A DNA stretch of 46,063 nucleotides from Treponema primitia ZAS-1 (GTDB lineage: Bacteria; Spirochaetota; Spirochaetia; Treponematales; Breznakiellaceae). Below are positions 1 to 8,356 of this stretch, piece by piece. A program made the position numbers and the translations under genes. Position 1 is the stretch's first letter. Each line of letters opens with the position of its first letter. Under the pieces are notes generated by a model. The model saw only the letters and a list, made by a program, of their open reading frames with translations. It had not been told where the DNA came from and did not search any database. The stretch spans positions 1-46,063 of the forward strand of contig NZ_AEEA01000079.1 of assembly GCF_000297095.1 (NCBI RefSeq). The letters are read 5' to 3'.

Positions 1-137
1 TTGGTCAATTGACAACGCGCCTACTGAAGATAGGCAACTTCCGCACCCCGGAGCCGGTAACGCCTAACTAATCCGAACCACCAAGCTACGTTGAGCGTAT
101 TCCCTAGGAAATATGCTCAAACACAGGCCCATCGTAC
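1..137. other. Unassigned sequence at window edge
   Basis: I see no supported gene here. The stretch contains short hairpins, for example GCCTA/TAGGC around 20-36, and a GC-rich patch, so it could be the end of a structured RNA or intergenic DNA whose gene lies outside the window. It matched no tRNA, tmRNA, RNase P, SRP or 5S pattern that I could recognise. Confidence 0.3.
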
Positions 138-293
138 AGGCGCCGGTGGGGACGGGGAAGCCACGCTGCGGGATATTGCGGACCTACGGTCCGAGGAATT
201 CCCTGCTGTAGGAGACCCGAAGGGGCTCCGGAAGCAGACTCTACAGGCATCCCGCAGTGGGGATTCCCCGCCCCCACCGGCGTTTTTTCGATA
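138..293 (+). repeat. Dispersed hairpin repeat, copy 1
   Basis: This is an imperfect palindrome. Arms at 141-173 and 250-282 pair along 33 nt with few mismatches. Between them are a small palindrome (CGGACC/GGTCCG, 179-193) and a core at 195-246 starting GGAATTCCCTGCTG and ending GCAGACTCTACA (with one base differing), shared with copies at 9405-9542 and 10313-10451. The end is CG-T6-CGATA, matching the T-rich end of the other copies, so the element could work as a plus-strand terminator. The arm sequences differ from those of the other two copies. Confidence 0.75.
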
Positions 294-340
294 CGCCCGG
301 ATCGATGTCCCGAGCATATTTTCTACCCCCCACTACACCA

Positions 341-370
341 TAAAAAAACCGGCTCCCTAGGGAACCGGTT
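341..370 (-). terminator. Rho-independent terminator of the porin-like gene
   Basis: A near-perfect GC-rich palindrome, AACCGG/CCGGTT with a CTAG centre (347-370), is followed on the minus strand by a run of about seven U (342-348). It lies 26 nt beyond the stop codon of the gene at 396-1577. Confidence 0.85.
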
Positions 371-395
371 AGTAAAATCTAGGTTTCTAGTTAAA

Positions 396-1577
396 TTAGA
401 AAGCTATACGGAAGTCAAAGGAAACAGCATGCTGAGTAGCGGTAATGTCTTTGGCACCAGAAACATCAGGAGTAAGGGTAGCATTATCGAAAGCATAGGC
501 AAATGTGATACTGGCATTCTCAGCAATGCTAAACCCAACACTCGGTTTAACCTGGAAATACACGATATCGGCTTTCGCTGCGGCACCATCAACTCCAGTA
601 CCACCGATAGCAAATGAAAGCTTAGGAAGGATGTTGCCAATGGCGTAGGAAACCCAAGGACTAAACTTCCAACCTAATTTAGTATCTTCAGCAGGTACTC
701 CTTCTAAATATTTTCCAACAGTTTCATCACTATTACCCGTACCGATACCATCAAGATAGCCAGCTGAATTCACTTGGTTAATCCACTGATAAGCGGTAAG
801 CCCTACATCTAAGGCGCCGAGATCGTAACTAATCTTTTCATCAATCTGCCAAGCGATATCCTTATCAGAGAGGTTTTTGCTGAACGCTTCAACGGCCAAA
901 CCGAGCTTATCAATAGCCTTAAGAGAGACACCGAACCAGAACTGGCGTAACATAGTATCGCTGGCACGAGCACTGAGAGCTACCCTGAAAAGATCATGGT
1001 CGAATGCAGCGCCAATGGTATAATCAGCATAAAAAATCCCATCATCACTCGAACTCCCTGGGGTGTACTCAGAATTGATCTCATTGTCATCATTGATGTA
1101 GAGACCAGCACCCACTGTTAAACCACCAATAGGAGCAACCTGTACCAAGGCACCAAGGCCTTCCCCGGCATCGCCGTCCTCATCACCACCGGTGTTCCAA
1201 ACGCCGTTGTCTATCTTACCAGCATAGAGATCAATTATGTCAATAAACTTATAGGATAAATATGCAAAGTCAAAAATACTATTAACACCAAGTTTTTTAG
1301 GTTCTTCCAATTTGAACTTTATTTTGGCGCCAACGTTTCCATTAGCATAATCAAGTACCAGCTGAGCACGGAGAGGAGCGCCATTGTCTGCATCATAGCT
1401 ATAGAACTTAAAATCCTCATCCTTGGTTGTATCATTACTACTTGGTAAGTTTTCATTCTTCGATTCTAAATAACTCGATTCGAAGCCGGTGCTTACATCA
1501 CCGCTCCACTTTAATTCCTGAGCGAAGGCTCCCATAGCCATCGCAAGGATCAATAAAACAACTAACATTTTCTTCAT
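396..1577 (-). CDS. Outer-membrane beta-barrel (porin-like) protein
   Basis: This is a 393-residue secreted protein. It starts MKKMLVVLL with a typical signal peptide ending AFAQ, then alternating beta-strand sequence with many Tyr, Gly and Asp residues, and ends with FDFRIAF; a C-terminal Phe is the usual assembly signal of outer-membrane barrels. Such proteins form diffusion channels or adhesins in Treponema outer membranes. I chose the ATG at 1577 because GGAGGG lies 8 nt upstream; an in-frame TTG at 1604 precedes that ribosome site and is unlikely. The gene is monocistronic, with its own promoter and terminator. The exact family and substrate are not recognised. Confidence 0.8.
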   Translation of the reverse strand: MKKMLVVLLILAMAMGAFAQELKWSGDVSTGFESSYLESKNENLPSSNDTTKDEDFKFYSYDADNGAPLRAQLVLDYANGNVGAKIKFKLEEPKKLGVNSIFDFAYLSYKFIDIIDLYAGKIDNGVWNTGGDEDGDAGEGLGALVQVAPIGGLTVGAGLYINDDNEINSEYTPGSSSDDGIFYADYTIGAAFDHDLFRVALSARASDTMLRQFWFGVSLKAIDKLGLAVEAFSKNLSDKDIAWQIDEKISYDLGALDVGLTAYQWINQVNSAGYLDGIGTGNSDETVGKYLEGVPAEDTKLGWKFSPWVSYAIGNILPKLSFAIGGTGVDGAAAKADIVYFQVKPSVGFSIAENASITFAYAFDNATLTPDVSGAKDITATQHAVSFDFRIAF

Positions 1578-1651
1578 TTGATAGGACCCTCCTAGATACG
1601 ACAAGAGCGAATATTCTACGAATACCCGTGATCTCTTTATGCTTTGCCTTT

Positions 1652-1681
1652 AGTATATCGGTATTAAATCAGAATTGTCAA
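1652..1681 (-). promoter_or_regulatory. Sigma-70 promoter of the porin-like gene
   Basis: TTGACA (1676-1681), an 18-nt spacer, then TATACT (1652-1657) on the minus strand. Transcription would begin near 1645, giving a 5' leader of about 68 nt. Spacer length and -10 box are the same as at the tRNA-Asn promoter in this window. Confidence 0.8.
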
Positions 1682-1834
1682 GATTTTTAGGAGATTTTGA
1701 TTTTTTTTCGAATTTTCCAAGCATTTGGCAATTCCTTATAATATAACGAATTAAGTTAATAGACGACCGAGTGGGGATAAAACGGTTAAAAAAAGGTATG
1801 CTTTTTTCCGCAAATTATGTGTCGGATTATTGTG

Positions 1835-1909
1835 AAATTGGGGATCATTCAGGGGCATAGCCCGAACTATGGTTCAGCAGCGCCTTCGGTAACTCCACCC
1901 CACAATTTT
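1835..1909. repeat. Intergenic imperfect hairpin
   Basis: Outer arms AAATTGGGG and CCCCACAATTT enclose CATAG-TTCGGG-CTATG (minus strand) and a GC-rich segment, giving a structure of about 75 nt just beyond the stop of the Rpn gene. There is no clear U-tract. It could be a terminator for that gene or another small dispersed palindrome. Confidence 0.35.
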
Positions 1910-1926
1910 AGCTTACTGCGGTAGTT

Positions 1927-2892
1927 TCAATATATTATCCCGGCTTCCTGTAGCTTTCGTCTAAGCTCCTGGTTTTCCCGATCTTTTTCCGCCAGTATGG
2001 ACTGGTATTTCGCTTTTGTTTCTTCCCGGCCTTCCTCCCGGCCTTCTTCTCGACCTTCCTCTCGCCCCTCTTCCCTTTGAATACGGCGTTCCTCTTTTAC
2101 TGCCTCTACAAACCCATCAAAAAGCATATTACCCTCCTTCCCGGTAATTTGCATGGTCACCTCCCGGATTGTTTCTTCGGGGTATTCCAGGCGGTTTAAC
2201 AGAACGGTTATGACATCATCTATCACTTTACGCAGGTTTTCCGGGATTTTCAATGCCCGTTTTGCAAAATATTCCCGGGGTATTTTACTCAGCACCGAAT
2301 TCCCATCATGGGTTTTCAGCTGATCGATGAGCATGATTAGGGAAATGGTGTCGTTAAACCGGGTAAGATCCTCCTGGGTATACTGGTTTAGATTCACCAG
2401 TTCGTACTCAAACTTGGGGATGTACTTGTAAAATACCTCATTCAGATCAGTCCGGTTCAGAAAGTTCAGCTCCGCCGTCCAGGGACCGGGGCCGTCATAG
2501 AAGACCACCGGCAGTACCGGGGGATAGTGGAAGTCCTTGGTTGAGCTTATCCCCTTCGTTTTTTGATTTTCCTCCTTTTCGTAGTTGTCCAGGACCAGAC
2601 AAATGTACTGCAGCATTTTGAAGCTGGACCGGAAATTAACCTTGGACTCATGCTCCACGATGGCGATAACGAAAAGGGGTGTTTTTCCCCTTAGGCTAAT
2701 CCGCTTCACCGTGTCCGAATCCTGTCCGTCCTGGAATAGGGGCAGGAACCGTTCGGTGAGGTCTTCTATATCCTCCGCTTGGATATCCTTTAACAGGTCG
2801 ATGGGTATGAAATCCCGCAGGAATTCCACAAAAAGTTGGTGATTGCCCAGGATAAGTTTAATACTGTTATCCCTGGAATGATAAATAACCAT
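1927..2892 (-). CDS. Rpn-family recombination-promoting nuclease / transposase-like protein
   Basis: This 321-residue protein resembles the Rpn (YhgA-like, PF04754) family, PD-(D/E)XK DNA endonucleases linked to RecA-independent recombination. The N-terminal third holds the nuclease core (around ISLRGKTPLFVIAIVEHESK), followed by a conserved PPVLPVVFYDGPGPW segment. The C-terminus carries a repeated GREE unit encoded by imperfect tandem DNA repeats near 2035-2080, then a charged coiled coil. A GGAGGC ribosome site precedes the ATG. It stands alone between the porin and his regions. The family is often multicopy and mobile in Treponema. Confidence 0.8.
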   Translation of the reverse strand: MVIYHSRDNSIKLILGNHQLFVEFLRDFIPIDLLKDIQAEDIEDLTERFLPLFQDGQDSDTVKRISLRGKTPLFVIAIVEHESKVNFRSSFKMLQYICLVLDNYEKEENQKTKGISSTKDFHYPPVLPVVFYDGPGPWTAELNFLNRTDLNEVFYKYIPKFEYELVNLNQYTQEDLTRFNDTISLIMLIDQLKTHDGNSVLSKIPREYFAKRALKIPENLRKVIDDVITVLLNRLEYPEETIREVTMQITGKEGNMLFDGFVEAVKEERRIQREEGREEGREEGREEGREETKAKYQSILAEKDRENQELRRKLQEAGIIY

Positions 2893-2944
2893 AAATGCCT
2901 CCTAACCGGGATTAGGGGGTACACGTGGATTTTGCTTTAGTGTT

Positions 2945-3784
2945 CTATAAAAAAACTTCCACCGGGATGGGTTTTCCGTCCGGACTGCGCAGGCCGGCGG
3001 CGCTCAATGCGGTTCTCAGGGAGGCGGCGCGCTCTTCAAGGATCGGCGCCGGCAGGGAGGATGCGGCGGGGTCCCCGGGGCTTGGCCGGGCCTTGCCGTA
3101 GATTTGGAAGGAGGCGATATGGCCTGCGGCGGCCAGTTCCAGGGCGAGGCGCTCCCAAGCTGCTGCTTCCACCGGCGGCGGGGGGGCGCCGTTTATGGCG
3201 CAAATCATGGTCTGGAGGGTAAAGGGGGCGGTACGCGAAAGGGCTTTTATTGCGGCGATTAAACGGTCATAGGGTACGGCGGAACGATCCATTTGGGCGT
3301 ACCAGTCTTCGGTACCGGCGTCCAGTTTGAGCCAGATCTTCAAAGCCTCCGGACCGACGGCGGCGCGGCGCAGAAACTCAAAGGTTTCGTCCTTCAAGAG
3401 GCCCGTAGCATTGGTAATCAGTACCAGAGCCGCCTGGGGAACAAGCTCAGAGCGGATCCGGGCCGCCGCTTCCAGGGCTTCGGGAAAATGCGGGGAAACC
3501 GTGGGCTCCCCGTTGCCGGAAAAACAGATATCCCTCACCACTTCGGACCGGCTATGGGCCTCTGCAAGAACATCCCGCAGTGTTTCCGCCATGGTATCCA
3601 CAGAAAAACTAATATCAGTTTGAAAAGGAAAAACTTCACAGTAGGGACAATCAAACGTACAAATCTTACGATCCGGAAAAAGATTGATCCCAACAGAAAG
3701 GCCCTTGGAACGGCGGGAATAAACAGGGTACACCATGGCGCCCCCCTCACGGCCGCGGTGATTTTCCACAGAACCGATAGTCAT
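2945..3784 (-). CDS. Radical SAM protein (COG0731-like)
   Basis: This 279-residue protein has the radical SAM cluster motif CTFDCPYC (Cys42, Cys46, Cys49) and a following GNGEPT motif, typical of the COG0731 Fe-S oxidoreductase family. The conserved part starts at VYPVYSRRSKGLSVGINLFP. The start at 3784 has GGAGGG 5 nt upstream; an internal ATG at 3736 begins the conserved part and is an alternative. It lies 43 nt after hisC on the same strand, so it may be the last gene of the his transcript. Substrate unknown; I see no direct link to histidine synthesis. Confidence 0.75.
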   Translation of the reverse strand: MTIGSVENHRGREGGAMVYPVYSRRSKGLSVGINLFPDRKICTFDCPYCEVFPFQTDISFSVDTMAETLRDVLAEAHSRSEVVRDICFSGNGEPTVSPHFPEALEAAARIRSELVPQAALVLITNATGLLKDETFEFLRRAAVGPEALKIWLKLDAGTEDWYAQMDRSAVPYDRLIAAIKALSRTAPFTLQTMICAINGAPPPPVEAAAWERLALELAAAGHIASFQIYGKARPSPGDPAASSLPAPILEERAASLRTALSAAGLRSPDGKPIPVEVFL

Positions 3785-3827
3785 ATAACCCTCCTGGAAA
3801 CTATTCCGTTAAAATATACTACAAACC

Positions 3828-4931
3828 TTAGTCAAAAACAATCTCTCCGCAGGCTTTGAGAAAAGCGTCCATATCTTCATCGGTACCGATGCTGACCCGG
3901 AGGAAATCTACGATCCGGGGCTTGTTAAAGTGCCGGACCAAAATGCCCCGCTCACGGAGGGCGGCGAATAACTCCGGGCCGGGTTTTTTTGGAGAACTGA
4001 CAAAAAGGAAATTCGCCCCCGAGGGGATCACCCTAAAGCCCAGGGCAATGAGGGCGGCGGCGGTCCGTTCCCGGGTGGCGATTACTTTTTGTGTTACCCC
4101 GTCATAATAAGCAGTATCCCTGATGGCAGCGGCAGCCCCGGCCTGGGCAAGACGGTCCAGGGGGTAGGAGTTGAAGGAGTCCCGGACACGGCAGAGCCCT
4201 TCGATGAGCTCCTCACTGCCTATGGCGAAACCGGCCCGGAGCCCCGCCAGGGAACCCATCTTTGAAAAGGTGTGGACCGTAAGAAGGTTGGGATACTCCT
4301 TTATATGGGGAACCGCCGACACATCCCCCGCAGAGCCGCTAAAGGCGGTGTACGCTTCATCAACCACCACCACCCGGTTCTGCTTTTTCTGATAGCCTGC
4401 CACTGCCAGTATGTCCCGGAGGGGCAGAGTCCGGCCGGTGGGAGCGTTGGGGTTGGGAAAGATCACCCCGCCGGAGGGCACGAAGTAATCATCACTATTG
4501 ATAGAAAAATCCTCCGTCAACGGGATGGTACGGAAGGGGATATTCCAAAGCCCCGCATAGACCGGATAAAAGCTATAGGTAATATCCGGAAACAGTATTG
4601 GTAACGCAATGTTACTGTTGAAAAACGCCCCAAAAACAAAGGCCAGAACTTCATCGGAACCGTTACCCGCAAAGACCTGATCAGGCTTGACGCCGTACCG
4701 CGCGGCGACAGCCTCCCGCAGTTCCCGGCAGCCGGGGTCGGGGTACAGCCGGAGCCGGTCCCCCATGGCGGGGCCGTCGGAAAGAACATTCCGTATCGCC
4801 TCTATCACCTTTGGTGAGGGCGGATAGGGGTTCTCGTTGGTGTTCAGCTTGACAAACTGTCCGTCCCGGGGCTGTTCGCCCGGCACATAGGGGTCCAGTT
4901 TTTGAACGCGGTCGTTCCAATAGCTGCTCAT
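3828..4931 (-). CDS. hisC: Histidinol-phosphate aminotransferase
   Basis: This 367-residue protein is a fold-type I PLP aminotransferase that converts imidazole-acetol phosphate to histidinol phosphate with glutamate. It has the family start with LNTNENPYPPSP, then GNGSDEVLAF, PNPNAPTGR, VVDEAY, and TFSKMGSLAGLRAGF, whose Lys (about residue 222) should bind PLP. Length is normal. Its ATG overlaps the stop of the hisA/I/E gene by 4 nt, implying translational coupling. It is the last his gene of the operon. Confidence 0.95.
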   Translation of the reverse strand: MSSYWNDRVQKLDPYVPGEQPRDGQFVKLNTNENPYPPSPKVIEAIRNVLSDGPAMGDRLRLYPDPGCRELREAVAARYGVKPDQVFAGNGSDEVLAFVFGAFFNSNIALPILFPDITYSFYPVYAGLWNIPFRTIPLTEDFSINSDDYFVPSGGVIFPNPNAPTGRTLPLRDILAVAGYQKKQNRVVVVDEAYTAFSGSAGDVSAVPHIKEYPNLLTVHTFSKMGSLAGLRAGFAIGSEELIEGLCRVRDSFNSYPLDRLAQAGAAAAIRDTAYYDGVTQKVIATRERTAAALIALGFRVIPSGANFLFVSSPKKPGPELFAALRERGILVRHFNKPRIVDFLRVSIGTDEDMDAFLKACGEIVFD

Positions 4932-6268
4932 TTTTTGTGCCTCCGGTCCAGTTCGTCCAGTACCTCCCCCACGTCAACACCGGCGCGGGTGATCAGGGCG
5001 GTGGTGAAGTACAAAAGGTCCGCCGCTTCCCAGACGATTTCGTCGTGGGTTTTGGCGGTACAGACTTCCTCGGCTTCCTCCATCACCTTTTCCCGGACCA
5101 GTTCGTCGTCCAGGGTGGCGGTGTAAGAGCCCGGGGCGGGACTGCGGAATCGTTCGGCGATAATGGCCTGGAGGTATTCCCAGGTGTAGCGGCGGCCGGT
5201 CTCAAAGCAGGTCCAGGCGCCGGTGTGGCAGACGGGGCCTCTGGGCTCCACCACGGCGAGAATGGCGTCCCGGTCACAGTCGGCACGGAGACGCAGCAGT
5301 TTTAGTGTGTTTCCGGAACTCTCGCCCTTCATCCAGAGTTTGTTACGGGTGCGGCTGTGGAAACAGAGACTGCCCCGCTTGAAGGTTTCGCTCAGCGCTT
5401 CCCGGTTCGTGAAGCCGGTCATCAGGACCTGGCCGTCGGGGGACTGGGCTATTACCGGGAGAAGCGCCGCGGCATTTTCCGATGAAGCGGCTTTCTTCCA
5501 GTTGAGGGAGGCGATAAAGGCATCGGCGAGTTTTATTTTACCCGTATAGAGGGCCATACCCAGCTGAACATCACAGTTACGGGCGGCCAGGGATTCGATT
5601 TCTTCCAAGGTGGAAACCCCGCCGGCGGCGGTAATACCGCAGGAAACGGCTCCCCGCAGTTTTTCTACCGGGCCCAGGTCAATGCCGGTCATGGTACCTT
5701 CCCGGTCCACGCAGGTAAAGAGGAGTTCCGATGCGTAGGGCTCCACCGCCTTGGCGCTTTCAATAAGATCCAGCCCGGTTGGAGTTTTCCAGCCGTCCAC
5801 TACGATTTCGTAGTTTCCCGTTCCATCACTCTGGGAATCTTTGATTCCCGAAGCGTCCACCGCAACGATCACCCGCTCCCGGCCAATGGCCTTAACCAGG
5901 GCTTCCAGAAAAGGTATATTGACGGTGAATTCTCCCCCGCTCATACCGGCCCCTTTCTTGGCGGGGTTACGAAACACCGAGGAGCCCAGGATAATTTTCT
6001 GTGCCCCAAGGCTTACCAATTCCCGCGCCTGTTCGGGGGTCCTGATCCCCCCTCCCACCCGGCACTGTGCCTTGCGGAACAGGGGTTTGATAAGATCCGC
6101 ATTGCTTCCCTTACCCATGGCGGCGTCCAGGTCGATCACCGCCACTTCACCATAGCGGTCGAATTCCGCGGCTAACTCTTCCGGGTTGTCCCGTTGTAAC
6201 ACCAATTCTGAACCCTGTTTTAGCTGAACGACCTTGCCGCCCTGCACATCTATAGAAGCGATTACCAT
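4928..6268 (-). CDS. hisA-hisIE: Trifunctional HisA-HisI-HisE fusion
   Basis: This 446-residue protein joins three histidine enzymes. Residues about 1-255 are the HisA isomerase (TIM barrel; catalytic-type Asp in ASIDVQGG and in VAVDASG; VGGGIRTPEQ phosphate loop). Residues about 265-360 are PRA-CH, HisI, with the DCDRDAI metal motif and GPVCHTGAWTCF. Residues about 370-446 are PRA-PH, HisE, with EEAEEV and WEAADLLY. Together these cover steps two, three and four of the pathway. I chose ATG 6268 (MVIASID) with AAGGAG 10 nt upstream over the upstream GTG at 6277. It overlaps the end of hisF by 7 nt. HisIE fusions are common; the added HisA is unusual. Confidence 0.92.
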   Translation of the reverse strand: MVIASIDVQGGKVVQLKQGSELVLQRDNPEELAAEFDRYGEVAVIDLDAAMGKGSNADLIKPLFRKAQCRVGGGIRTPEQARELVSLGAQKIILGSSVFRNPAKKGAGMSGGEFTVNIPFLEALVKAIGRERVIVAVDASGIKDSQSDGTGNYEIVVDGWKTPTGLDLIESAKAVEPYASELLFTCVDREGTMTGIDLGPVEKLRGAVSCGITAAGGVSTLEEIESLAARNCDVQLGMALYTGKIKLADAFIASLNWKKAASSENAAALLPVIAQSPDGQVLMTGFTNREALSETFKRGSLCFHSRTRNKLWMKGESSGNTLKLLRLRADCDRDAILAVVEPRGPVCHTGAWTCFETGRRYTWEYLQAIIAERFRSPAPGSYTATLDDELVREKVMEEAEEVCTAKTHDEIVWEAADLLYFTTALITRAGVDVGEVLDELDRRHKK

Positions 6269-7062
6269 CTGACACACACTCCTTTTGATTCGGCGTATTT
6301 CTTTATTTCCGGTATGGTAGTTTTCCCAAAATGCAGCAGCGATGCTACCAGAGCAGCATCAGCGTTACCCCATTGATCGCCGCTCTGTTCCCCGGGGGGC
6401 AGCAATACGTTAGCAATCTGGTCCAGGGTCCCCGCCCCACCGGAGGCTATCACCGGAACCGGGACAGCTTCCAGGATGGTCCGGGTCAGTTCCAGATCGT
6501 AGCCCTCCCCGGTACCGTCGGCGTCGATGGAGTTGAGGAGTATTTCCCCCGCGCCCAGTTCCACCGCCCGTATCGCCCACTCCACCGCATCAAACCCCGT
6601 GTCCTCGCGGCCGCCGTGGGAATAGGCATGCCAGTAGGGTTTACCGCTGGGGGTAGTTCCGGCACGGGCGGCGTCTATGGACAGTACCACGCACTGGCTC
6701 CCGTAGGCCCTTGCCATTTCGGTAAGGAGGCCAGGGTTCTTCAAGGCCGAGGTACAGACCGAAACCTTGTCCGCACCGGCGTTCATGGCTTCCCGCATAT
6801 CCTCCACGGTACGTATGCCGCCGCCCACGCAGAGGGGTATGAACACTTCCGCCGCCACCTTGCGGACCACGTCCAGCAAAGTAGCGCGGCTCTTATAGGA
6901 GGCGCCAATGTCCAGGAAGGTAAGCTCGTCCGCCCCTTGATCGTTGTAGCGCCGGGCCAGTTCCACCGGGTCTCCGGCGTCCTGTATACCCTTGAACTTT
7001 ATTCCCTTAACCACCCGGCCATCGTCTACGTCCAGACAGGGAATTATTCGCTTGGCTTGCAT
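6262..7062 (-). CDS. hisF: Imidazole glycerol phosphate synthase cyclase subunit
   Basis: This 266-residue HisF makes imidazole glycerol phosphate and AICAR from PRFAR and ammonia delivered by HisH. The TIM-barrel motifs are intact: PCLDVDDGRVVKG (catalytic Asp11), VGGGIRT, LSIDAARAG (second catalytic Asp, about 130) and ASGGAG. Length is normal apart from a slightly longer loop near LLPPGEQSGDQWGN. GGAGG lies 8 nt before ATG. It sits 13 nt after hisH and partners with it. Confidence 0.95.
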   Translation of the reverse strand: MQAKRIIPCLDVDDGRVVKGIKFKGIQDAGDPVELARRYNDQGADELTFLDIGASYKSRATLLDVVRKVAAEVFIPLCVGGGIRTVEDMREAMNAGADKVSVCTSALKNPGLLTEMARAYGSQCVVLSIDAARAGTTPSGKPYWHAYSHGGREDTGFDAVEWAIRAVELGAGEILLNSIDADGTGEGYDLELTRTILEAVPVPVIASGGAGTLDQIANVLLPPGEQSGDQWGNADAALVASLLHFGKTTIPEIKKYAESKGVCVRW

Positions 7063-7075
7063 ATAAACGCCTCCT

Positions 7076-7708
7076 TTACTTGGCCCAGTTTTCCAGCAAC
7101 TTCAGTCCCAGGGCGCCGGACTTTTCGGGGTGGAACTGGACGGCGGCTAGGGCGCCCCGCTCCACAACGGAACAGTAGCGGACATAGTATTCGGCCCAGG
7201 CGGCTGCGGCGGAATCATTATTCGGGACCGTATAATAGGAATGTATATAGTAGAAAAATGAATTTTCCGGCAGGTCCCGGAATAGTTTGGAGCCGGATCG
7301 GGCCTGGGTTTGGTTCCAGCCGATTTGGGGGACCTTGCGGCCGGGGAAGCGCTTTACCGTACCGGGGATCACCCCCAGGCCGGGTATGGGCTTACCATCA
7401 ACCGGAGGTGCCTCCTCGGAGGAGTCGAACAAAAGCTGGAGGCCGATACAGATCCCCAGGAAGGGCTTATCCGCCTGTATCCACTCCCGCAAGGCCGCTG
7501 CGTAACCGGACTTTTCCAGGGAGGCCATGGCGGTGGCAAAGTGGCCGTCACCGGGGAAGAGGATCTTTTCGTAAGGCGCTTTAGCGCCCCCCATGCCGCC
7601 GGCTAACTCCTCCGGACCCTTAACAAAGCTGCTTTTATGTCCCAGCTGTTTCAGGGCGTTCATCACCGAACCCAGATTGCCCGCGCCATAGTCAATCACC
7701 CCTATCAT
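7076..7708 (-). CDS. hisH: Imidazole glycerol phosphate synthase glutaminase subunit
   Basis: This 210-residue class I glutamine amidotransferase feeds ammonia to HisF. The nucleophile Cys87 is in GICIGLQ, and the His-Glu pair is in VQFHPEKSG. The start MIGVIDYGAGNLGSV is typical. Its ATG overlaps the hisB stop by 4 nt, and hisF follows 13 nt downstream. Confidence 0.95.
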   Translation of the reverse strand: MIGVIDYGAGNLGSVMNALKQLGHKSSFVKGPEELAGGMGGAKAPYEKILFPGDGHFATAMASLEKSGYAAALREWIQADKPFLGICIGLQLLFDSSEEAPPVDGKPIPGLGVIPGTVKRFPGRKVPQIGWNQTQARSGSKLFRDLPENSFFYYIHSYYTVPNNDSAAAAWAEYYVRYCSVVERGALAAVQFHPEKSGALGLKLLENWAK

Positions 7709-8343
7709 GCCAATACGCCCTTTGTGGAGGGGATCAGGTCCGGCAAGCGGGGATCAATTTCCGACGCCTCCCGGAGCGCCCGGGCTGCGGCCTTGAACAG
7801 CGCTTCTATTTTGTGGTGATCGCTCCTGCCCCGGAGTATGTCCAGGTGCAGGGTTACTGCCGCCGCCGAAACAAAGCCCTGCCAGAAGTCCTCAATGGTA
7901 TCGGTCTGGAATGTGGACGCCGCAGCGGAGCTGGAAGCAGAACCGGCGGGAGCCGACACCAGGGGTATCCCCGAAAGCTGGGCGTCAAATACCAGGAAGG
8001 CCCGGCCGGAAACATCCACCGCTGCCCGGGACAGGGTTTCGTCCATGGGGTAGAGACAGCTCCCTACCCTGCGTATCCCCCGCTTTTCCCCCAGGGCTTT
8101 AGCAAAACACTGCCCCAACACTATTCCTGTGTCTTCCACCAGGTGATGCTGATCCACCTCCAGGTCTCCCCGGGCCCGAACATCCAGATCAAACAAGCCG
8201 TGCCGGGCAAAGGTATTGAGCATATGCACCATAAACCCGATAGGATAATCCAGTTTCGCCTCTCCGGTCCCGTCCAGGTTCAACCGTATGGTAATATCCG
8301 TCTCCCGAGTCGCCCTGGTAATCTCCGCAATCCTCGCCATCAT
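7705..8343 (-). CDS. hisB: Imidazoleglycerol-phosphate dehydratase
   Basis: This 212-residue monofunctional HisB has the two metal-binding motifs HHLVEDTGIVLG and DHHKIEALFKA and no histidinol-phosphatase domain. A short low-complexity Ala/Ser insertion (SAPAGSASSSAAAST, about residues 130-145) is not usual for the family and probably forms a surface loop. GGGGGTGA stands just before ATGATG, so either Met could start. It follows hisG by 13 nt. Confidence 0.93.
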   Translation of the reverse strand: MMARIAEITRATRETDITIRLNLDGTGEAKLDYPIGFMVHMLNTFARHGLFDLDVRARGDLEVDQHHLVEDTGIVLGQCFAKALGEKRGIRRVGSCLYPMDETLSRAAVDVSGRAFLVFDAQLSGIPLVSAPAGSASSSAAASTFQTDTIEDFWQGFVSAAAVTLHLDILRGRSDHHKIEALFKAAARALREASEIDPRLPDLIPSTKGVLA

Positions 8344-8356
8344 TCACCCCCTATTC

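Noticed and set aside
62..97. GCCTAAC and GTTGAGC look like the core sites of an integron attC
   Set aside because: They are only 36 bp apart and the DNA between them is not palindromic, so it cannot fold as an attC.
91..360. Open frames of 66 and 89 codons over repeat copy 1
   Set aside because: They follow the palindrome on both strands, have no ribosome site, and only reflect GC-rich repeat sequence.
6331..7584. 417-codon plus-strand frame opposite hisF and hisH
   Set aside because: It is the shadow of high-GC coding on the other strand; low-complexity Gly/Arg/Pro composition and no start signal.
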